Made by a program: the position numbers and the translations under genes
The notes under the pieces: generated by a model
Seen by the model: the letters and a program-made list of their open reading frames with translations, nothing else
Databases searched by the model: none
Told to the model about the DNA's origin: nothing
In this document: positions 26,278-34,428 of the stretch, in pieces
Position numbering within the stretch: position 1 is the stretch's first letter
Layout: every line of letters starts with the position of its first letter
Assembly: GCF_014640295.1 (NCBI RefSeq)
Contig: NZ_BMGR01000001.1
Coordinates: forward strand, 62,001 to 126,000
Direction: 5' to 3'
DNA: 64,000 bases
Source: Paenibacillus abyssi
GTDB lineage: Bacteria; Bacillota; Bacilli; Paenibacillales; Paenibacillaceae

Positions 26278-27453
26278 ATGAAAAGATCGTTTGTGTTCAA
26301 ATTACTCGTAACATCGCTAGTATTTGCATGGCTGCTTCCTGTTGCTGTCTTTGCGAAGGAAGAAACACAGCCATCCATGCCTGATTTAGCACCTTCTGCG
26401 CGCTCCGCTATTTTGATGGATGCCGACAGCGGTACGATCATTTATGAGAAAAACAGCCATGATAAGCTGCCGCCAGCGAGCATAACAAAGATTATGACGA
26501 TGCTGCTCATCATGGAAGCGCTCGATGAAGGCAAGATAAAATTAACCGATAAGGTGCCCACCAGCGAATATGCCGCATCCATGGGTGGATCGCAGATTTT
26601 TCTTGAACCCGGCGAGGAAATGACGGTCGATGAAATGCTCAAAGGCATTGCCATGGCCTCTGGAAATGATGCATCAGTTGCAATGGCGGAGAAAATAGCA
26701 GGAACTGAAGAGTCATTCGTAAGCAAGATGAATGAGCGGGCGAAGCAGCTTGGCTTGAAAAACACTCATTTTGCCAATGCCAACGGCCTGCCGGCAGACA
26801 ATCATTATTCATCAGCCCATGATATTGCCGTGATGTCGAAGGAACTGCTTAAACATACGGAAATCACACGTTACACAGGCATGTATCAGGATTATTTGCG
26901 CAAGGATTCCGAAAAGCCTTTTTGGCTGGTGAATACGAATAAGCTGGTCCGTTTTTATACCGGTGCGGATGGCCTGAAAACCGGATTTACGAATGAGGCT
27001 AAGTTTTGTTTGTCCGCAACGGCCAGCCGGGACAATTTACGTGTCATTGCCGTCGTTATGGGAGAACCGAACACAAAAACAAGAAATGCGGAAGTATCCA
27101 AAATGTTTGACTTTTCTTTTGCCCAATATACAAACTACCCGATTTTCAAAGAGGGTGACAGCATGGGCATGGTTCCGATTGAAAAAGGCGCAGTTGCAGA
27201 GCTTCCGATCGTAGCTAAACATCAGTACAGCGTGCTGCTTAAGAAAGGTACTCCATCAGCGGATATCCGCCACGAGCTGCACATCACGAGTACCTTGAAA
27301 GCGCCGATTCATGCAGGTCAGCCGATCGGCAAGCTGATCGTTTACCAAGGAGAGCAGGTGCTGACGGAGTTTGATGTGGAAGCGCCGGTACCGGTAGAGC
27401 GCGCGGGTTGGTGGAAGCTGTTTAAGCGGGCTTGCGAGAATTTGTTCACCTAG
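26278..27453 (+). CDS. dacF: D-alanyl-D-alanine carboxypeptidase DacF
   Basis: 391 aa. The signal peptide (1-26, cleavage after AVFA) is followed by the penicillin-binding peptidase S11 domain with SITK (68-71), the SGN motif (MASGNDASVAM) and KTG (GLKTGFT). A C-terminal beta domain spans ~290-370, then an amphipathic WWKLFKRA anchor. In B. subtilis dacF is forespore-expressed, trims spore peptidoglycan and reads into spoIIA, as the lack of a terminator here suggests. Strong ribosome site CCAGGAGGGGAAC. I see no convincing sigma-F promoter. Confidence 0.92.
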   Translation: MKRSFVFKLLVTSLVFAWLLPVAVFAKEETQPSMPDLAPSARSAILMDADSGTIIYEKNSHDKLPPASITKIMTMLLIMEALDEGKIKLTDKVPTSEYAASMGGSQIFLEPGEEMTVDEMLKGIAMASGNDASVAMAEKIAGTEESFVSKMNERAKQLGLKNTHFANANGLPADNHYSSAHDIAVMSKELLKHTEITRYTGMYQDYLRKDSEKPFWLVNTNKLVRFYTGADGLKTGFTNEAKFCLSATASRDNLRVIAVVMGEPNTKTRNAEVSKMFDFSFAQYTNYPIFKEGDSMGMVPIEKGAVAELPIVAKHQYSVLLKKGTPSADIRHELHITSTLKAPIHAGQPIGKLIVYQGEQVLTEFDVEAPVPVERAGWWKLFKRACENLFT

Positions 27454-27532
27454 CTTTTCATGCGAAGAACTTTGGAATTGAACTGGTAAGCATATCGGTT
27501 TTTGTCAGCTGCTATCGTCCTTCTTCTAGTTT

Positions 27533-27570
27533 TGTCGGGAAGCAGGAATGAGCTGATCCAATGTAGAAAC
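27533..27570 (+). promoter_or_regulatory. Sigma-H-like promoter of the spoIIA operon
   Basis: A -35 GCAGGAATG (27542-27550) and a -10 AGAAA (27565-27569) are separated by 14 bases, the sigma-H spacing. An imperfect 0A box TGTCGGG (27533-27539) lies just upstream. The B. subtilis spoIIA promoter has the same layout. Confidence 0.6.
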
Positions 27571-27603
27571 TCTGTTCTATCAACGGGGAGGAGTGAACAG
27601 GTT

Positions 27604-27957
27604 ATGGGTTTGCAGGTGGAGCTCGAACATCATCGTAACGTGTTGATTGTTCGGCTGCGGGGAGAACTCGATCATCATACGGCGGATACCGTACGGCACA
27701 GAGTGGAAGATGCGATTCTTAGAGGAAACAGTGACCATGTCATTCTCAGCCTTAAAGAGCTGGCCTTTATGGATAGCTCCGGTCTAGGGGTCATTCTTGG
27801 CAGGTATAAGCAGCTTAAAGGAAAGGGCGGAAAGATGGTTGTATGCGATGTGAACCCGAGCGTATACCGCCTGCTCGAGCTGTCCGGGTTATTCAAAATC
27901 TTGACGATTCACGATAATGAGCGGATGGCGCTCTCTAGTCTGGAGGTCGTATCATGA
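27604..27957 (+). CDS. spoIIAA: Anti-anti-sigma-F factor SpoIIAA
   Basis: 117 aa from the ATG at 27604, behind GGGGAGGAG; the same length as the B. subtilis protein. STAS domain with [15 protein letters not shown]58 being the residue phosphorylated by SpoIIAB. Dephosphorylated SpoIIAA (by SpoIIE) frees sigma-F. ATGA overlap with spoIIAB indicates coupling. Confidence 0.97.
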   Translation: MGLQVELEHHRNVLIVRLRGELDHHTADTVRHRVEDAILRGNSDHVILSLKELAFMDSSGLGVILGRYKQLKGKGGKMVVCDVNPSVYRLLELSGLFKILTIHDNERMALSSLEVVS

Positions 27958-28400
27958 ACGGAACGAACTTTATGACGCTGTCATTCGCCAGCCGTTCGGA
28001 GAATGAGGCGTTTGCCCGCGTAGCTGTTGCCGCATTTGTATCGCAGCTGGACCCGACAATCGAGGAATTAAACGACCTTAAGACCGCTGTATCCGAAGCG
28101 GTGACCAATTCAATCATTCATGGCTATGACAGCGATCCGTCGGGGGTTGTTTCCATTGAAGCTTCCATTGATGGAGATACGGTCTCGATCACCGTTAAGG
28201 ACAGCGGCAAGGGAATAGAGGATGTAGAGCTGGCAAGGCAGCCGCTTTACACCTCCAAACCGGAGCTGGAGCGGTCTGGAATGGGATTTACCATTATGGA
28301 AAACTTCATGGATCGTTTCGAAGTTTCCAGCGAGCAAGGCGGCGGAACACAGATTAGTATGGTTAAGCGAATTGAATCGAAAAAAGCGCTGTATAATTAG
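27954..28400 (+). CDS. spoIIAB: Anti-sigma-F factor / kinase SpoIIAB
   Basis: 148 aa. GHKL serine kinase with the N box ([11 protein letters not shown]), G1 box (KDSGKGIED) and G2 box ([14 protein letters not shown]). It binds and inhibits sigma-F with ATP and phosphorylates SpoIIAA. Start overlaps the spoIIAA stop; 12 bases separate it from the sigF start. Confidence 0.97.
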   Translation: MNGTNFMTLSFASRSENEAFARVAVAAFVSQLDPTIEELNDLKTAVSEAVTNSIIHGYDSDPSGVVSIEASIDGDTVSITVKDSGKGIEDVELARQPLYTSKPELERSGMGFTIMENFMDRFEVSSEQGGGTQISMVKRIESKKALYN

Positions 28401-28412
28401 GGGTTGAACCTC

Positions 28413-29168
28413 ATGGATGTTGATTTGAAACAAACGACGCAACATTACTTGGATGACACGGAAGTAAAACGGTTGATCCTGTTAAGCCAATCCGGCGACT
28501 CCGGCGCCAGGGATACGCTTGTCCAGTGCAATATCCGTTTGGTTTGGTCGGTTGTGCAGCGGTTTATCAATCGTGGATACGATCCGGAAGATCTATTTCA
28601 GATCGGCTGTATCGGGCTGTTGAAATCCGTTGACAAATTCGATCTATCGTATGACGTTAAATTTTCCACTTATGCGGTGCCGATGATCATCGGAGAGATT
28701 CAACGGTTTTTACGGGACGACGGAACGTTAAAGGTCAGCCGTTCATTGAAGGAAATGGCGAACAAGGTGCGCAAAGCAAAGGATGAGCTCTCAAAAGTAC
28801 TTGGGCGGCTGCCTACGATTAAAGAGGTCGCAAACCACCTTGGCATCAGCCCCGAGGATGTTGTCTTTGCCCAGGAGGCTAACAAGCCCCCAACCTCGAT
28901 ACATGAAACGGTATTTGAGAATGATGGCGATCCGATCACATTAATGGACCAGATTGCCGACGATTCGCAGGAGAAATGGTTTGATAAACTAGCTTTAAGC
29001 GAAGCGATCGAAACCTTATCCGAACGTGAGCGACTGATCGTCTACTTACGGTATTACCGCGATCAGACGCAGTCCGAGGTAGCATCCAGGCTTGGGATAT
29101 CCCAGGTGCAGGTGTCACGGCTGGAGAAAAAGATATTGCAGTGCATCAAAGACCAAATCGCGCAATAG
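28413..29168 (+). CDS. sigF: Forespore sigma factor sigma-F
   Basis: 251 aa from the ATG at 28413, nine bases after AGGGG; the TTG at 28404 touches the ribosome site and is rejected. Regions 2 (DLFQIGCIGLLKSVDKFD), 3 (SLKEMANKVRKAKDEL) and 4 (SQSEVASRLGISQVQVSRLEKKI-type HTH) are complete. It directs early forespore transcription. Confidence 0.97.
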   Translation: MDVDLKQTTQHYLDDTEVKRLILLSQSGDSGARDTLVQCNIRLVWSVVQRFINRGYDPEDLFQIGCIGLLKSVDKFDLSYDVKFSTYAVPMIIGEIQRFLRDDGTLKVSRSLKEMANKVRKAKDELSKVLGRLPTIKEVANHLGISPEDVVFAQEANKPPTSIHETVFENDGDPITLMDQIADDSQEKWFDKLALSEAIETLSERERLIVYLRYYRDQTQSEVASRLGISQVQVSRLEKKILQCIKDQIAQ

Positions 29169-29187
29169 CGCGGTTTGGTCTTTTTTT
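29151..29187 (+). terminator. Terminator of the spoIIA operon
   Basis: ACCAAATCGCGC / GCGCGGTTTGGT with an AATA loop, then seven T. The 5' arm is within the end of sigF and the stop codon is in the loop. Confidence 0.92.
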
Positions 29188-29210
29188 GGTTGTTTTTACC
29201 GCTTGTGACA

Positions 29211-29241
29211 TGACTATCCGCCATGTCCTTGTCTCATACTA
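29211..29241 (+). promoter_or_regulatory. Sigma-G/F-like promoter of spoVAA
   Basis: TGACTA (29211-29216) and CATACTA (29235-29241) are separated by 18 bases. The -10 equals the sigma-G consensus and the -35 differs at one position from TGAATA. The spoVA operon of B. subtilis is sigma-G dependent. Confidence 0.65.
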
Positions 29242-29275
29242 TAATTGCAAGTTTACACAAAAGGGATGATGGAAG

Positions 29276-29923
29276 ATGGCTGTGTCCGGTGTCTCGATAC
29301 TTTATTTGCGATTGAAAAAACGGATTACGATTAAGCCGGGCGAAACCGTAACACTCGGACAAGCGGCACGGCTGCTTGTCGATCCGGAACGGAAAACGAA
29401 CTTCGAGCAGCTTGTGCTTTATCATCATCAGCAGACGGACGGAAACCGCTATGTCATTGACATGCTGCATATTATCAAAACGATCAGGCAAGCTGACAGA
29501 TCCATAACGATCGAGCCATATGGTGATCCTCAGTTATTGGTCATCATAAGCGCCAAACCGCTTAAGCCGCGAATAATGGTCCTCGTGCTTGCTTGGCTCT
29601 TGCTATTTTTCGGAGCCGGACTTGCGATCATGAATTTTCATACGGATGTCAGCATGAGAGAGGTTCATATTCGTTTGTCTGAGCTGGTTACCGGCACAAA
29701 GCAGGAGCATCCGGTGTGGTTTCAGATTCCATACTCTTTTGGGATTGGGCTGGGCATGATCCTGTTTTTTAACCATTTGTTTCGCAAACGGTTCAATGAA
29801 GAGCCCAATCCGCTGGAGGTAGAGCTTTATCAGTATCAAGAAAACGTAAATACGTATGTGATCGCTGAGGAAATGCGCAAAAAGAACGGAGAATCGGGCA
29901 TGCGAGGCGCTGACGATGGCTGA
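29276..29923 (+). CDS. spoVAA: Stage V sporulation protein AA
   Basis: 215 aa. A soluble N-terminal domain (~1-95) resembling a ubiquitin/KH-like fold by family knowledge precedes two TM helices (~99-120 and ~148-168). Part of the spore inner-membrane complex for Ca-dipicolinate transport. Stop overlaps the spoVAB start by eight bases. Confidence 0.9.
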   Translation: MAVSGVSILYLRLKKRITIKPGETVTLGQAARLLVDPERKTNFEQLVLYHHQQTDGNRYVIDMLHIIKTIRQADRSITIEPYGDPQLLVIISAKPLKPRIMVLVLAWLLLFFGAGLAIMNFHTDVSMREVHIRLSELVTGTKQEHPVWFQIPYSFGIGLGMILFFNHLFRKRFNEEPNPLEVELYQYQENVNTYVIAEEMRKKNGESGMRGADDG

Positions 29924-30344
29924 ATTGCCAGGGCTGTTGTTCCTCGGATTAATCGGATTGGCCGGCGGAATTGCCGTCGGAAGCGGTTTGGTGGCTTTAC
30001 TGGTCGTTTTTGATTTGATTCCCCGACTGGCTCAGTTGGCTTATGCGTACCGCAATTCAGCCTGGTTCGAATCGGCGATCATTTGTGGTGCGGTATATTG
30101 GTCGTTCGCGGATTTTTTTGATTGGAAGCTTGGTATTCCGCTGCAGCTTCCATTAGTGGGTATCGGCTTGCTCGACGGGATGTTTGTCGGGATGCTGGCC
30201 GCGGCTTTGACAGAGGTCATGAATGTGCTGCCGATCTTGGCCAAGCGGCTGCGAATCGGGAAATACCTTGTAAGTCTGCTGATGGCGATGGTGCTGGGAA
30301 AGGTAGTCGGTTCATTGTTTGATTGGCTTGTGTATCAATGGTAG
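29916..30344 (+). CDS. spoVAB: Stage V sporulation protein AB
   Basis: 142 aa, almost wholly membrane-embedded with four or five TM helices (GLIGLAGGIAVGSGLVALLV; GLLDGMFVGMLAAALTEVMN). Translationally coupled to spoVAA. The next gene is spoVAF, with no spoVAC, AD, AEb or AEa between. Confidence 0.9.
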   Translation: MAELPGLLFLGLIGLAGGIAVGSGLVALLVVFDLIPRLAQLAYAYRNSAWFESAIICGAVYWSFADFFDWKLGIPLQLPLVGIGLLDGMFVGMLAAALTEVMNVLPILAKRLRIGKYLVSLLMAMVLGKVVGSLFDWLVYQW

Positions 30345-30391
30345 TGGCCATTAGAAAGACCGAAAGACATTCATTATGAGGTGATGAACTT

Positions 30392-32014
30392 ATGAATAAT
30401 AGGGATAGAGGTCAGGATCCGGTCGATTCTCAACCGCTGCCCAATGGTGAAATCATGCAGGATGAATTAATAACTGAAGATCCGGCTTATGAAAGAGAGG
30501 AGACGGACCGGAAATCGTTGGATGCTGATACCGGCGGGAAGCAGCAGGCTTCCGATGCGGAACCGGTGCCTAAACGGCTCGAGGATTTCAGAAGAAAGCT
30601 TAAAGAGAAGGTCGGGCTGGGATCCAGCTTTGATGTCGTAGCCAGGGAAATGACATTTGGCAACCGGCGTACGGCGCTGTTTTTTATGAATGGTTTTGTC
30701 AAGGATGCCGTACTTACAGAAGTGCTGAAACGGTTAACGTATTTGCAGCCGGACGATGTTTCGCCTCATGCGATGCACTCTTTCCTCGAGCTGTATGTGC
30801 CGGCAGTGCAGGCGGAAAAAGAAGATGATTTTACGAAGGTCATTGATGCCGTATTGGCCGGGAGCACGGCATTATTCATAGAGCATGAAGGCGCCGTGCT
30901 GTTGATCGATGCTAAGGCTTTCCCGGCACGAGGTCCGGAAGAACCAACGCTGGAACGGGTAGTGCGGGGCAGCAGGGACGGGTTTGTCGAGACGTTAATG
31001 GTTAACGTAAGCTTGGTCAGGCGGCGCATCCGCGATCCGGGACTGCGTTATGAAATTATGAAATTGGGACGGCGGACCAAAACAGATGTGAGCTTGGCTT
31101 ATATCGAAGATATCGCTGATCCGAGATTGGTGGATAATATTCGGAAAAAGCTGAAGCAGGTAGAGCTGGACGGACTTCCAATGGCGGACAAGCAGCTTGA
31201 GGAGGCCACGGTCAAAAGGGGCTGGAACCCTTATCCGCTCGTTCGTTACTCGGAAAGGCCTGATGTGGTTGCCGCCCATCTGCTCGAGGGCAATGTAGCT
31301 GTTTTCGTGGATACAACGCCGAGCGTGATGATATTGCCGACAACCTTTTTTGATTTGATTCAGCATGCCGAGGAAAACAGGCAAACCCCATTCATTGGGA
31401 CTTACTTGCGATGGATTCGTTTTTTTGGGATTTTTGCATCGCTGTTCATGCTGCCTTTATGGTTTCTGTTTGTCATGCAGCCGGAGTTGAAACCGCCTGC
31501 TCTTGATTTTATCGGGCCGCAAAACGCAGGAAAGCTTCCGCTAGTCCTACAGTTTGTGCTGGTGGAAATTGGTATTGACCTGATGCGGTTGGCCGCAGTC
31601 CACACACCGACACCGCTAGCGGCTGCAATGTCTTTGGTGGCAGCGATATTGATCGGCGACGTTGCAGTGAAGACGGGGCTGTTCATTAACGAGGTTGTGC
31701 TTTATATGGCGGTTGCCGCGATCGGCATGTTTGCGACGCCAAGCTATGAGCTCGGGTTAGCCAATCGTATCGTTCGCCTGCTGCTCATCCTTGCCGTCGC
31801 GGCCTTTCAAGTGCCGGGATTTGTCATTGCAACGACAATTGTATTTGTCATCCTTGTTCTTGAGCGCTCCTTCAACCGGCCCTATATGTGGCCGTTAATC
31901 CCTTTTGATGCCAGAGCATTGGGAAATCTGTTTCTGAGGATGCCGGTGTTATACAACCGTACGCGCCCTAATCTGCTGAACCCTCAGCAGCGCGACAAGA
32001 TGCCGAAAAAATGA
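30392..32014 (+). CDS. spoVAF: SpoVAF, GerA-subunit-like spore membrane protein
   Basis: 540 aa. A hydrophilic acidic N-terminus (~1-65) precedes the GerA A-subunit-type cytoplasmic domain (~75-325; LGSSFDVVAREMTFGNRR, VDTTPSVMILPTTFFDLIQ). Five or so TM helices follow (~343-500) and then the typical NRPYMWPLIPFD region and a basic tail. SpoVAF in B. subtilis modulates germination with its partner FigP. Placed between spoVAB and lysA, as in B. subtilis except for the missing middle genes. Confidence 0.92.
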   Translation: MNNRDRGQDPVDSQPLPNGEIMQDELITEDPAYEREETDRKSLDADTGGKQQASDAEPVPKRLEDFRRKLKEKVGLGSSFDVVAREMTFGNRRTALFFMNGFVKDAVLTEVLKRLTYLQPDDVSPHAMHSFLELYVPAVQAEKEDDFTKVIDAVLAGSTALFIEHEGAVLLIDAKAFPARGPEEPTLERVVRGSRDGFVETLMVNVSLVRRRIRDPGLRYEIMKLGRRTKTDVSLAYIEDIADPRLVDNIRKKLKQVELDGLPMADKQLEEATVKRGWNPYPLVRYSERPDVVAAHLLEGNVAVFVDTTPSVMILPTTFFDLIQHAEENRQTPFIGTYLRWIRFFGIFASLFMLPLWFLFVMQPELKPPALDFIGPQNAGKLPLVLQFVLVEIGIDLMRLAAVHTPTPLAAAMSLVAAILIGDVAVKTGLFINEVVLYMAVAAIGMFATPSYELGLANRIVRLLLILAVAAFQVPGFVIATTIVFVILVLERSFNRPYMWPLIPFDARALGNLFLRMPVLYNRTRPNLLNPQQRDKMPKK

Positions 32015-32150
32015 ACAAAATATGATCAAATAAAAAAATGCAAATGTTTTTCACATTAATCCATTTCTCCATTGGCAGACATGAGTTATACTATAGTCAA
32101 ATGATGCAAACCCAAATTGGAACTCATGGAGAAAGCGGAGGGAATATACA

Positions 32151-33482
32151 ATGTATTTGCATGGAACAAGTAAAATTAACGACAAAGGACATCTGGAGAT
32201 CGGCGGGTGTGATGTTACCGATCTGGCGGCAGAGTTCGGCACACCGCTATATATTGTGGACGAGGCGCTTGTTCGCCAGCGTGCACGCGAATATGTCGAA
32301 GCGTTCAAGGCTTCCGGCCTGAGGTTTCAAGTCGCTTACGCGAGCAAAGCCTTTTGTGTAATGGCAATGTGCGTGATTGCCGAAGAAGAAGGCATGTCGC
32401 TGGACGTAGTATCCGACGGCGAGCTGTACACAGCGCTTCAAGCAGGTTTTCCAGTGGAACGCATTCACTTCCACGGCAATAACAAAACCCCTGAAGAAAT
32501 CAACATGGCGCTGGATGCAAACATCGGCTGCTTCGTTGTAGACAATTTTGTCGAGCTGCACCTGCTTAACGCGCTTGCTGCGGACAAAGGCAAGAAAGTG
32601 AAAATTTTGCTCCGGATTACACCGGGCGTTGAAGCGCACACCCATGAATACATCTCGACCGGCCAGCAGGATTCCAAGTTCGGCTTTGACCTTGGCAATG
32701 GCTCGGCTTACCGTGCGATTGAAGAAGGCATGAAGCTGTCCAACCTGGAAATTTTGGGCGTTCATTCCCATATCGGCTCGCAAATTTTCGAGGTCGAAGG
32801 CTTCCGCATGGCTGTCGATAAAGTTGCTGATTTCGCAGTGAAAATCAAGCACGAGCTTGGTTTGACGTTCAAAGTGATCAACCTTGGCGGAGGCTTCGGT
32901 ATCCGTTATACGGCTGAGGATTCACCGCTTCCGATTGCTGAATATGTAAAGGCAATTACAGATGCGATTATCTCGAATTTCACGAATGCAAGCTACCCGC
33001 TGCCTGAAATTTGGGTGGAGCCAGGCCGCAGTATTGTTGGGGATGCAGGCACGACATTGTATACGGTCGGCACGAACAAAGACATTCCCGGCGTACGCAA
33101 ATATATTGCCGTAGACGGCGGAATGACGGATAACCCGCGTCCGGCGCTGTACGAATCCAAGTATGAAGCCGTTTTGGCTAACCGCGCGAATGAAGCTGCA
33201 GAAGAAACGGTATCGATTGCCGGCAAATGCTGTGAAAGCGGCGATATGCTCATTTGGGATTTGGAGCTGCCAAAAGCAAAAAGCGGCGATCTGCTGGCCG
33301 TATTCTGCACAGGAGCCTATAATTATGCAATGGCGAACAATTATAACCGGATCCGTCGTCCAGCCGTCGTATTTGTAAAGGATGGACAGGCTGATCTGGC
33401 TGTAAAACGCGAATCCTATCAAGATATCGTAGGCAATGATGTCATTCCGGCACGGATGAAAAAACCATCGCTTACAAAGTAA
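32151..33482 (+). CDS. lysA: Diaminopimelate decarboxylase
   Basis: 443 aa. PLP lysine in VAYASKAFCV (~66), HFHGNNK, GVHSHIGSQ, LGGGFGIRY, EPGRSIVGDAGTT and the active-site CCESGD. It makes lysine from meso-DAP. spoVAF-lysA adjacency is conserved. The 136-base upstream gap contains TATACT near 32093, but I see no lysine riboswitch. Confidence 0.97.
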   Translation: MYLHGTSKINDKGHLEIGGCDVTDLAAEFGTPLYIVDEALVRQRAREYVEAFKASGLRFQVAYASKAFCVMAMCVIAEEEGMSLDVVSDGELYTALQAGFPVERIHFHGNNKTPEEINMALDANIGCFVVDNFVELHLLNALAADKGKKVKILLRITPGVEAHTHEYISTGQQDSKFGFDLGNGSAYRAIEEGMKLSNLEILGVHSHIGSQIFEVEGFRMAVDKVADFAVKIKHELGLTFKVINLGGGFGIRYTAEDSPLPIAEYVKAITDAIISNFTNASYPLPEIWVEPGRSIVGDAGTTLYTVGTNKDIPGVRKYIAVDGGMTDNPRPALYESKYEAVLANRANEAAEETVSIAGKCCESGDMLIWDLELPKAKSGDLLAVFCTGAYNYAMANNYNRIRRPAVVFVKDGQADLAVKRESYQDIVGNDVIPARMKKPSLTK

Positions 33483-33495
33483 TTCACGTGGCCAA

Positions 33496-33528
33496 AGCGG
33501 CAGAGAAGACTCTCTGCCGCTTTCCTTT
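33496..33528 (+). terminator. Terminator after lysA
   Basis: GCGGCAGAGA / TCTCTGCCGC with loop AGAC, then TTTCCTTT. Confidence 0.88.
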
Positions 33529-33592
33529 GCGCATACAGCATGGTTTGTAGTATGATATGAAAAGTACATAGCATATAAGGAGTGAAGTTCAT

Positions 33593-34024
33593 ATGGCAAA
33601 GCAAGCAAAAGTTACAATGGCAAATGGGGGCGAAGTCCTAATCGACTTGTTCGAGCAGGACGCGCCTAACACGGTTGCAAACTTCGAGAAGCTGGCAAAC
33701 GAAGGGTTCTACAACGGACTGGTATTCCACCGCGTTATCCCTGGTTTTGTTGCGCAAGGCGGATGCCCGAATGGTACAGGCACTGGTGGACCGGGCTACC
33801 AAATCAACTGCGAGATTAACCCGAACAAACATGAGCGCGGTACGCTGGCGATGGCACATGCAGGCCGGAATACAGGCGGAAGCCAGTTCTATATCTGCTA
33901 CCAGCCGCAGCCGCATTTGGATGGTCAACATACTGTATTTGGTAAAGTCGTGAAAGGCATGGAGCATGTTGATGCATTCCAAGGCCGCGACAAGATGGAA
34001 AAGGTTGAAATTGTCGAGGTATAA
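33593..34024 (+). CDS. ppiB: Cyclophilin-type peptidyl-prolyl isomerase
   Basis: 143 aa cytoplasmic cyclophilin with no signal peptide. Active-site motifs: [32 protein letters not shown] and [11 protein letters not shown]. Flanked by terminators, so monocistronic. Ribosome site AAGGAGTGAAG. Confidence 0.96.
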   Translation: MAKQAKVTMANGGEVLIDLFEQDAPNTVANFEKLANEGFYNGLVFHRVIPGFVAQGGCPNGTGTGGPGYQINCEINPNKHERGTLAMAHAGRNTGGSQFYICYQPQPHLDGQHTVFGKVVKGMEHVDAFQGRDKMEKVEIVEV

Positions 34025-34034
34025 ATAAATAGGA

Positions 34035-34069
34035 CAAAAGCGCCGGAGACTTCTCTCCAGCGCTTTTGT
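34035..34069 (+). terminator. Terminator after ppiB
   Basis: AAAAGCGCCGGAGA / TCTCCAGCGCTTTT with a CTTC loop (one mismatch), then TTG and a further T-run. Confidence 0.9.
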
Positions 34070-34118
34070 TGCATTTTTTGAATTTCAGTGGTAAGATTGC
34101 TTTCAAATGAATTGCGGT

Positions 34119-34282
34119 TTTCCTTCGGGGTAGGGTGAAATTCCCAACCGGCGGTGATCGATTGCATGAAGTGCAATCGTCAGTCCGTGACCCGATTCCG
34201 TCAATATTCTTATATGTTGCGGAAGCGGTGGACCTGGTGCGAATCCGGGACCGACAGTATAGTCTGGATGGGAGAAGGAGAC
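34119..34282 (+). ncRNA. FMN riboswitch (RFN element)
   Basis: All conserved blocks of the RFN fold are present: P1 5' strand TTCCTTC (closing with GAGAAGGA), then GGGGTAGGGTGAAATTCCC, ACCGGCGGT, a variable stem CGATTGCA / TGCAATCG, AGTCCGTGACCC, GGTGGACCTGGTGCGAATCC, GGGACCGACAGTATAGTC and TGGATGGGAGAAGG. It senses FMN and controls the rib operon downstream. Confidence 0.97.
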
Positions 34283-34394
34283 GCTTGACAATATATTTTC
34301 GGACCGCCCTGCAGGCGATTGTTCTTTTTTTCACAGGCTATGCAGGCTTGTTTGAATTTGTATTTGAGACGTTTCTGATTCGATATTCCATTCC

Positions 34395-34428
34395 ACCCCG
34401 CAGGCTTACCGCTGTCGGGGGTTTTTTG
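34395..34428 (+). terminator. Riboswitch-controlled terminator before ribD
   Basis: ACCCCGCAG / CTGTCGGGGGT hairpin followed by TTTTTT. It ends at the ribD start codon, and its 3' arm GGGGG is the only Shine-Dalgarno-like sequence for ribD, so the same hairpin could also block translation. Confidence 0.85.

Noticed and set aside
32015-32150. Lysine riboswitch before lysA
   Set aside because: The gap is only 136 bases and lacks the conserved L-box segments.
32922-33608. 228-codon open frame on the minus strand opposite lysA
   Set aside because: Overlaps LysA over its full catalytic region and has no recognisable domain; a shadow of codon bias.
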